Below, one piece after another: positions 57,495 through 64,000 of a stretch of 64,000 bases of DNA; position 1 is the stretch's first letter, and every line of letters starts with the position of its first letter. Under the pieces are notes generated by a model that did no database searches, had not been told where the DNA came from, and saw only the letters and a program-made list of their open reading frames with translations. The translations under genes and the position numbers were made by a program. Source of the DNA: Pestalotiopsis fici W106-1 (taxonomy: Eukaryota; Ascomycota; Sordariomycetes; Amphisphaeriales; Sporocadaceae); contig NW_006917095.1 in assembly GCF_000516985.1 (NCBI RefSeq), positions 1,865,077 through 1,929,076 on the forward strand, in the 5' to 3' direction.

Positions 57495-58798
57495 ATGGCT
57501 GTCTCGCCTATGGTCCTGCAGCCATCTGAGGTGCTCCAGACGGCGAATGCGGCCACTGCGAGACCGGCAACATCGCCGCTCAAGAATGTCAATTCGGCCG
57601 TGGCCTCTTCTACGGGGACCCCTGCTGCGACGGTTACCCCCAATGTGAATGTTGCAGTGCAGTCGGCTTCCCTTGACCTTGCGGAACAACTGAATGAGGA
57701 AGAGAAGCGCAAATATGTCAAAGGTGGGTGCTATGATGGTGACACTTTGCGTTATCATCTTGAGCTTACCGGGTCACGACAGGCAAGAAGCTAGGTGAAG
57801 GTACCTATGCCAATGTCTACTTGGGCTACCTGCGCAACAACCCGTCCGAGCTGGTTGCCATCAAGAAGATCAAGGTACAAAAGGAGTACACGGAGGGTAT
57901 GGCCCCTGATGCCGTTCGCGAAATCAAGCATCTCCAGGAGCTTTCGCACCCCAACATCATTACACTCCATTCCGTCTTTTCGTCGAAAGACCAGAATTTG
58001 AACCTCGTTCTCGAGTACCTGCCGCTGGGCGATCTGGAAATGCTCATCAAGGACGAAAAAGGAATACATTATGGTGCGGCCGATATAAAAGCTTGGGCAG
58101 GTATGCTCACGCGAGGAGTGTGGTTTTGCCACGAAAACTTTGTTCTGCATCGCGATATCAAGCCCAATAACTTGCTGATCGCGGCCGATGGAGAGGTCAA
58201 ACTCGCTGATTTTGGTCTGGCAAGAAGCTTTTCGGATCCTTACATGCCCATGACCTCGAATGTCATTACTCGGTGGTATCGACCACCCGAATTGCTGTTT
58301 GGCGCAAAGCACTACTCGGGGGCAGTTGACATATGGTCGGTTGGCTGTGTTATTGCCGAGCTAGTTCTCAGGGTTCCCTATATGGCCGGCGACACCGAGC
58401 TTGCCCAGATCAAGCTCATTTGCGACTTTGTTGGCACACCCACCGAGGACAATTGGCCTGGTGTCACGTCGTTGAAGGGCTACACTACTGCAGACAAAGC
58501 CACGCCCGTGCAGCCGAGAGCACACTATCAACAATGGTTCGGATCGTTGGGCCCTGATGGTATTGATTTGCTCATGAAGACCTTGATCCTTGACCCCAAG
58601 AAGCGGATAACTGCACGTGAAATGCTCGAGCATGAGTGGTGGCGCAAAGAACCCAAGCCGACCCGGAAGAAGGACCTACCTCGCAAAGCTGGAGGTGATG
58701 AAAAGCTTGCTGCCGATCTCAAGAGACCGCCAGGTACCATCGACGAAGACCGAGGGAGCAAAGTTGCGAGAAAACTCGATTTTGGTGCCGCGAAGTAG
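57495..58798 (+). CDS. kin28: Kin28/CDK7-type cyclin-dependent kinase
   Basis: Two exons, 57495-57723 and 57783-58798, give 414 residues. The kinase domain starts at about residue 77 (GKKLGEGTYANVYLGYL) with Lys104 in VAIKKIK. The cyclin-contact helix reads GMAPDAVREIKHLQEL. The catalytic loop is HRDIKPNN (Asp201) and the magnesium motif is DFG (Asp219). The activation segment has MTSNVITRWYRPPELL, then FGAKHYSGAVDIWSVGC. The MTSNV-TRWYR and GAKHYS features point to Kin28/CDK7, the TFIIH kinase that phosphorylates the Pol II CTD. The C-terminal tail is basic. Unusual is a 76-residue Ala/Ser/Thr/Val-rich extension before the kinase domain, where yeast Kin28 has only a few residues. Confidence 0.9.
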
Positions 58799-59063
58799 AC
58801 TTGAGTGTTTCCCAAGTCATGGCCCACAGGATAGCATACTGGTATGGCGTTTAGGAGTTATGCATAAATACCTACACTGGTGAACAATAAGAAGGGACTC
58901 AAAAGGCCCAGAAGCCTGATGAATTCTGGCATGAAGATCATTTTTACAGTTTATACACTTGTTTTAAGATAGTATACATGGCTCAAGTGAAGGCCTTTTG
59001 TACAAAAAGGTATAGTCCGACAGCGAAGACGACGTGACGCGTACAATCCTCATGGCAACTCCT

Positions 59064-59855
59064 TTAAGCCAATTCGCCTCTCTCACGCATCTCGCGACGC
59101 TCCTGGATTCTCTTCTTGTAGCGGATTTCTGTCCTTCTTCTCTCACCACCGTCAATCTTCCTGCCTCTCTTGTCCTCCCACATGCCCTCAGTAACCGTGA
59201 TCTTGGCAATGCCGTTTCCGGAGGGCAGAGCATACGGTCCAATGATGGTCTTGGCGCCCTGGACCCTGTAGCCAGACACCCGGCTCAGCTCTTCCGGTGC
59301 AGTCTCCTCCACCGACTTTCCTTCCGGCACGTTGACGACGTACTTCTTGGGAATGGACGGGTTCGCGTCATGTTCGAGCACGCGCAGCTCCGCAGTGCCC
59401 TCGGGCGAGACGTGCTTCAGGTCGCCGCCAATGCCAAACTCACCCCTCCGGAAGCGCTGCCGCCACTCAATGAGGTACCGCCGCGTCCGGGGCGGCTCGA
59501 CACCGAGCTCGGCCAGCTGGCTGGATGTGAGAGAGAAGAGCGACTCCCATGATGGGAATTTGGAGGCGTGAGCACTCAGGCCCCGGCCAATGAGCTTGAG
59601 AAAGGTCGGGGCGTCGGGGCAGAATGGCGTGGGCGCTGGGATGATGGGCGCAGGCCGGCTCGCTGCGGACGAGGACGCCCGTATCGTTGATGACGGGCCG
59701 AAGACTGTCGCGGGGCGGATCACGTTTTGTGTGAGGGTCTGGCGCAGAAGCTGCGGGCGGAAGACGGGCTGTTCAGACAGGTTAGCTGCCACTCCATCAC
59801 CAAAAGAAAATGACAGGCGCCATTGAGGGAGTCAGCCTACTTTGAGTGCACCCAT
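59064..59855 (-). CDS. fyv4: Mitochondrial small-subunit ribosomal protein mS41 (Fyv4, IGR motif)
   Basis: Two exons, 59855-59841 and 59768-59064, give 239 residues. Exon 1 encodes only MGALK; the 72-nt intron has a GTAGGC donor, GCTAAC branch and CAG acceptor. The N-terminus (PVFRPQLLRQTLTQNVIRPA) is a basic presequence. The IGR domain is clear: DAPTFLKLIGRGLSAHASKF, PSWESLFSLTSSQLAELGVE and PPRTRRYLIEWRQRFRRGEF. The C-terminal half is basic and fungus-specific. In yeast this protein is a component of the mitochondrial 37S ribosome. An in-frame GTG at 59792 exists, but the spliced ATG start is better supported. Confidence 0.88.
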
Positions 59856-60722
59856 GATGGGCGATTTAGAGAGATGCTGCAAGCCTTGCAAATCTCACAA
59901 AGGTTCAGGACACAGTCCTCGTGGGTATAGGACTCGTAGGGGCGGAAATTTTGTCGTTGTCGTCGTCGTCGCTCGCGCCGTCTACTGCTTTGGCTCGCCT
60001 TGTCGTCGCTGCCAATTGGAAAATCTTCAGAGCCGAAGCTCACCCCTGTTAGTATCCGTGTAACTTTTTGCTAGGTCGGCCAGAGAATTCGCTAAACTCC
60101 GATAGATGTCCAGTCTCTAATTGGTTCCGAGGTGGAAGAGCGTGAAATACGCTAGATCTTTATTAGACTAGCGCGGTCATACCAGCGGAGAAACACTGAG
60201 AGGCTGCCAGGTACGGAAGAGGGAGTATACATTTATAAGAGTAGCCTTGCCCCGCGGGCCGACCTTCTTGGACCCTTAGCTGCCTACCTACCTAGACCTT
60301 ATCCATTCCCCCATCATCTTCTCATCCTTTTTCTTTCTTTCTTGTTTCCCCCTACTGCTTCTCTCACTGTCCCTTCTTCATGCCTACGTCGTCCACTCCC
60401 CCATCTTGAGGTCCGGTCTACCACGCTTTTCTTTTGAACTTATATTAAGTCTTTCAAAGAAGATGCGACGACAAACGCATACTCCTTCTTTCTTTGCGTC
60501 TCATTGGTTGCAAAGATAAATTATACCATTTCCTCATCAACCTTGCCATCGCAGGAACGTCTGTGGCTTCAGACTTGTCCTGTCGGAGTTCTTTCCCCAA
60601 AAGCTTCCAACAATTTCAGTGTGGCGATTACGAAGCCCGCAAACAGCATCATTGAGGAATAGCCTATATGGTTGATCTTGCACCACCGTCACCTGTGATT
60701 TTGGATTCGAGCTTGGTCAATC
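59856..60722. promoter_or_regulatory. Divergent promoter region mS41/SNF2 gene
   Basis: 867 bp between the two starts. Pyrimidine-rich at 60305-60395 on the plus strand, as in many fungal leaders; a CTACCTACCTAG word lies near 60283. No gene recognised. Confidence 0.5.
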
Positions 60723-63700
60723 ATGGCTCGCTCATCCAAAGCGAGATCAAAGCCGACTAAGGCTACCCAAACCGTTGTAAAGTCGGAAACAGATCGTAAG
60801 TCACTCTCCAACACCAGAGATATGGTTCTGTTTCGCATCCCACATACCATCCCCAAATCGCCATGTTTTTCCCTAATAGTATACAATTCACAAACTAAAA
60901 CCTTATAGAGCCCTTCCCTCTCGAGTTTCTCGAACTCATTTCATCTTCTTCGGATGATCTCAGTGAGGGATCACACACCAGTCAGGATGAGCCTCCGCAA
61001 AAGCGTTCACGGTGGGAGGGGCAACAGGCAGTCACCGTTGCCAAATCAAGTCTGTCCTTGAAACGTCGCAGACATGCGGCGCTGCAACCTTCGCTCGCCA
61101 CTTTTCAGCGTCATAGGATCGAGCGCTTCATCAAATTCCAGGCGGATATCGCCCCGGAAGGGGCCGAAAATGTCCTCGAAGCTTTGGTGCTCTCTACTAT
61201 GCCCACCAGCAGACATGGTCGATACAAGATTGAGTTGGAGACAGAGAACATCGGCGTCTTATCGCCAAATTTGATCAAGATTCTTGATATTGGCAACCGC
61301 AGTCGGGACAATCCTGCTGACGATGGAGCCGTTTATGTTTCGGTAGACGTCACTTTTGATGAGTTGGACGACGGACACCATCTGGATTTGGACTTCTCCT
61401 TGAAGTGGAACGAATGCAACGATATCTACAAAGGTCTTCGAACTCCACAACAGCGCAGGATCACTGATGACATACAGAAGACCTTCTTTGCAAGCGACAC
61501 AGATGTGGGGAGCCATATCGGGGTGCAGTCATCGCAAGCCTTCTATGAAGCAGCTTGCATTACTGACGAAAGCTACACTGACCTGAACTCTTTTGTCATT
61601 CCTGGTCTCACGTCTAGCTTGTACCCCTTCCAACGCAGAGCCCTTCAATGGTTGCTCGCCAGAGAAGGAGTTCGCTGGGCACCGACTGGTAACAACGGCC
61701 TCCATGGACTGACACCCACCTCGCCACAGCACGAGCACAAGCTACCGATATCGTTCCACAACATCCAGGATGCGAATGGAGATCTATTGTATCATAGCGC
61801 TCTCTACCATGTCGTGACACGGGATGTTCGACCTTGGCAGGACCTCGAATACATAATCAAAGGAGGTATTTTAGCAGAAGAAATGGGTCTTGGCAAGACT
61901 GTCGAGGCGATTTCTCTGATCCTGCTCCATCGTCGACCACTTGTGCCGGGCATAATCAGGGATGCGTACACTGATCAAGAGGTCTGTCCGACTGGTGCGA
62001 CGCTCATCGTAACACCGGAGACGCTGAAGAAGCAATGGATTTCAGAGATCAAGAGTCACGCCCCGGCGCTACGCGTCATGGTGTACGATGGATTGTTCAA
62101 ACACCAGGAAACTGTAGAGGAGCTCAAAAAGCAGATGATCGAGAGCGACGTGGTTGTGACAACATACAGCAGCTTGCGAGCTGAAATTCACTTGACACGA
62201 CCAGAGCCGGAACGCTCAAGGCGGCACGAACGGAAGCGTGCTCGCGCAACATCACCACTAGTCAAGCTCTCGTGGTGGCGCGTCTGCTTGGACGAAGCAC
62301 AGCAAATTGAGAGTGGTGTTAGCGCTGCTGCAGAAGTTGCCAGGCTGATACCGAGAGTCAATGCCTGGGGCATTACCGGTACTCCCGTCAAAGAGAAAAT
62401 CCAAGATCTCTGGGGTCTTTTACGATTTCTCCGCTATGAACCATTTGCGTCTTATCCGGCCACCTGGGACACTCTTATATCAAGACACCGGGATTACTTC
62501 ACACAACTTTTCAACAGATTAGCTCTGCGCCATACCAAGCATGCGGTCAGGAGCGAGTTGGTGCTTCCACCTCAAAGGCGGTATGTCATCACGATGCCAT
62601 TTACCGCAGTAGAAGAGCAAAACTATCGGAGCAGGTTCAAGAGAGAAGCAGAGTCCCTAGGTTTGTATGAAAACGGCGTCCCTATCGTCCCTGCAGACTG
62701 GGACGCAAATAAACCTTCGACCATTGATCAAATGCGACGGGCCTTGGCTACATTGAGACAGACAGTGCTGCATCCACAACTTGGGCCGGAACGAGCACGT
62801 GCACTGGGCGGCAGCATAAGCAAAGCTCTGAAAACGATTGACGAAGTATTGGACGCAATGATTGAACAGACTGATTCAGTCATCAAGCAATGGCAGCGAT
62901 CATATCTCCTTGCTAAGCTGAGGAGAGGTCAACTTTTGGAGAATTCTCCCCGTGTTCCGGAAGCTTTGGCCATATGGTCAGAGGCGCTGCTTGAGATCGA
63001 GGCCCTGGAAATCGAATGTCGCTCTCAGATGATGTCCGAATTAGAGAACGCGGGTATCACTACAGAAGATGAACAGCGAGTCATCAATGATGAAGGTGAC
63101 TTTGAAGACGGTTCAGATCAGCAGAACATACTCCCTCGTCTTGGCGAAGCACGCAGAAGACTCCGCAGCGCCTTGGATCTAAAACACAGAGCGGTATTCT
63201 TCATCGCAAGTGCCTACTTTCAGATCAAGTCAAACGAAAAGATGACTGATCCGAACTCTGATGAATTTGGACGTCTAGAAAAGCTTGAGGCTGATGGCTA
63301 TAAGAATGCCAATTTGATCCGTCAAGAAATTCTCCAGGAGACAAACACCAAGGCGGCATTGTACATGACAGAATTGTCCAAGAAGGCCAAGAAGCAATCC
63401 TTTGTGGATATCCCCGAGTTCAAGAGCAGCATAAGAGGTGGCCTTGAAACCCGACGCCATGTTGACCAGTATGAAGAACTCATCGAGGTCCTGAACGAGC
63501 AAGCAAATATGGTGGATCAGCTGCGCGAGCATGTCATTCAGCTACTTCTCAGGCCACTCGTTGACCGAGAGGAGGAGGAAATCACCGGCGAGGAATACGA
63601 AGACTCCACAAAGATACAAAATGATTTAATGGTCTATACGACCATACTCAGGGCCGCAATTTCCGATCGTCAAGAAGCGCTCAGTGGTTTGGTGAACGAA

Positions 63701-64000
63701 CGCACCAAGCACGAGCTTGCATCCTATAAACGGCAAGCAACGCAAGGCGAGGGACCATCTCCAGAAACTTTTCTAGGGCTGTTGAAATTGCGCGATGAGT
63801 CACGGCCAAAAGACCTTCAAGGCTCTTTACGCGGACTCATTTCAGACCTGCGTGAGCTTGCCACAAAATTACACGGTGATAATTCGGAGCGTTCGCAAAC
63901 GGAACTACGCATTGTTCGCGACCTACAGAAACTGGTTCAAGAAGATACTGTCAAACAGACCAAAGCAAACGCGAATTTGGAAAAGGAACTCGGATTCTTC
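60723..64000 (+). CDS. SHPRH/Irc20-type SNF2 ATPase, likely RING E3 ligase (3' truncated)
   Basis: Exon 1 is 60723-60795 and exon 2 runs from 60909 open to the window end; about 1055 residues are visible. The N-terminus is basic (MARSSKARSKPTKATQTVVK). The SNF2 core begins near residue 300: LYPFQRRALQWLLAREGV, then motif I GGILAEEMGLGKTVEAISL (about 342-360), TLIVTPETLKKQW, motif II LDEAQQIES with Asp486, and GITGTPVKEKIQDLWGLLRF. A long helical insert follows motif III, and here the window ends. DEAQ and this long insert, which in the family precedes a RING finger and the second helicase lobe, are typical of SHPRH and yeast Irc20. The RING and C-terminal helicase motifs are not visible, so the E3 role is inferred. 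It would act in the nucleus in DNA repair. Confidence 0.87.

Overview
This is nuclear DNA from a filamentous ascomycete (Pezizomycotina, most likely Sordariomycetes). Genes carry short introns (about 45-110 nt) with GTAAGT-like donors, CTAAC/CTGAC branch sites and YAG acceptors. The gene set (RFX1, Mid1, Yop1, Eis1, Hom3, AP-3 delta, Emc2, a GH3/GH43 pair) is typical of that group. I saw no rRNA, CRISPR, IS element or convincing tRNA gene. All exon boundaries were read by eye from splice signals and frame continuity.

Layout. 1-12.7 kb: C-terminus of a recyclin-1-type F-box protein (+), a 4.2-kb gap, a bZIP-like factor (+), a seven-exon cytochrome P450 (-), a lysine-rich SMAP-domain protein (+), a tiny RAMP4/Ysy6 gene (-) and a small mitochondrial membrane protein (+). 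13.4-25.3 kb: Mid1 calcium-channel subunit (-), Yop1 (-), RFX1 (+) and aspartate kinase Hom3 (-). 26.4-34.4 kb: a cysteine-bearing secreted protein (-), an orphan exon-like fragment, eisosome protein Eis1 (-) and a fungal tyrosine phosphatase (+). 34.5-40.3 kb: Trm140-type tRNA methyltransferase (-), Coq10 (+) and a coiled-coil protein with a ubiquitin-like domain (-). 40.3-44.1 kb: a 4-kb stretch without a recognisable gene but with exon-like segments. 44.2-60 kb: Emc2 (-), AP-3 delta (+), secreted GH43 (-) and GH3 beta-xylosidase (+) head to head, Sfk1 (-), Kin28/CDK7 (+), mS41 (-). 60.7-64 kb: an SHPRH/Irc20-type SNF2 ATPase running off the end.

How genes work together. Most are unrelated housekeeping genes on alternating strands; nine adjacent pairs are divergent. 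The one clear functional pair is GH43 plus GH3 beta-xylosidase: both have signal peptides, both have a TATA element, and they share a 1.6-kb promoter with a GGCTAAA motif and nearby CreA-like motifs. This suggests co-regulated hemicellulose breakdown. Rcy1, Yop1, RAMP4, Emc2, AP-3 delta, Eis1, Sfk1 and Mid1 all concern membranes or trafficking, but nothing in the layout says they form a unit.

I found no clear new multi-gene system. The best leads are the P450 with Gly at the usual heme-signature Arg, a splice donor overlapping the stop codon of the ubiquitin-like-domain gene, an ATG-only first exon in RAMP4, several AAG splice acceptors, a long hairpin in the GH promoter, and unresolved exon-like loci at 42.3-44.1 kb.
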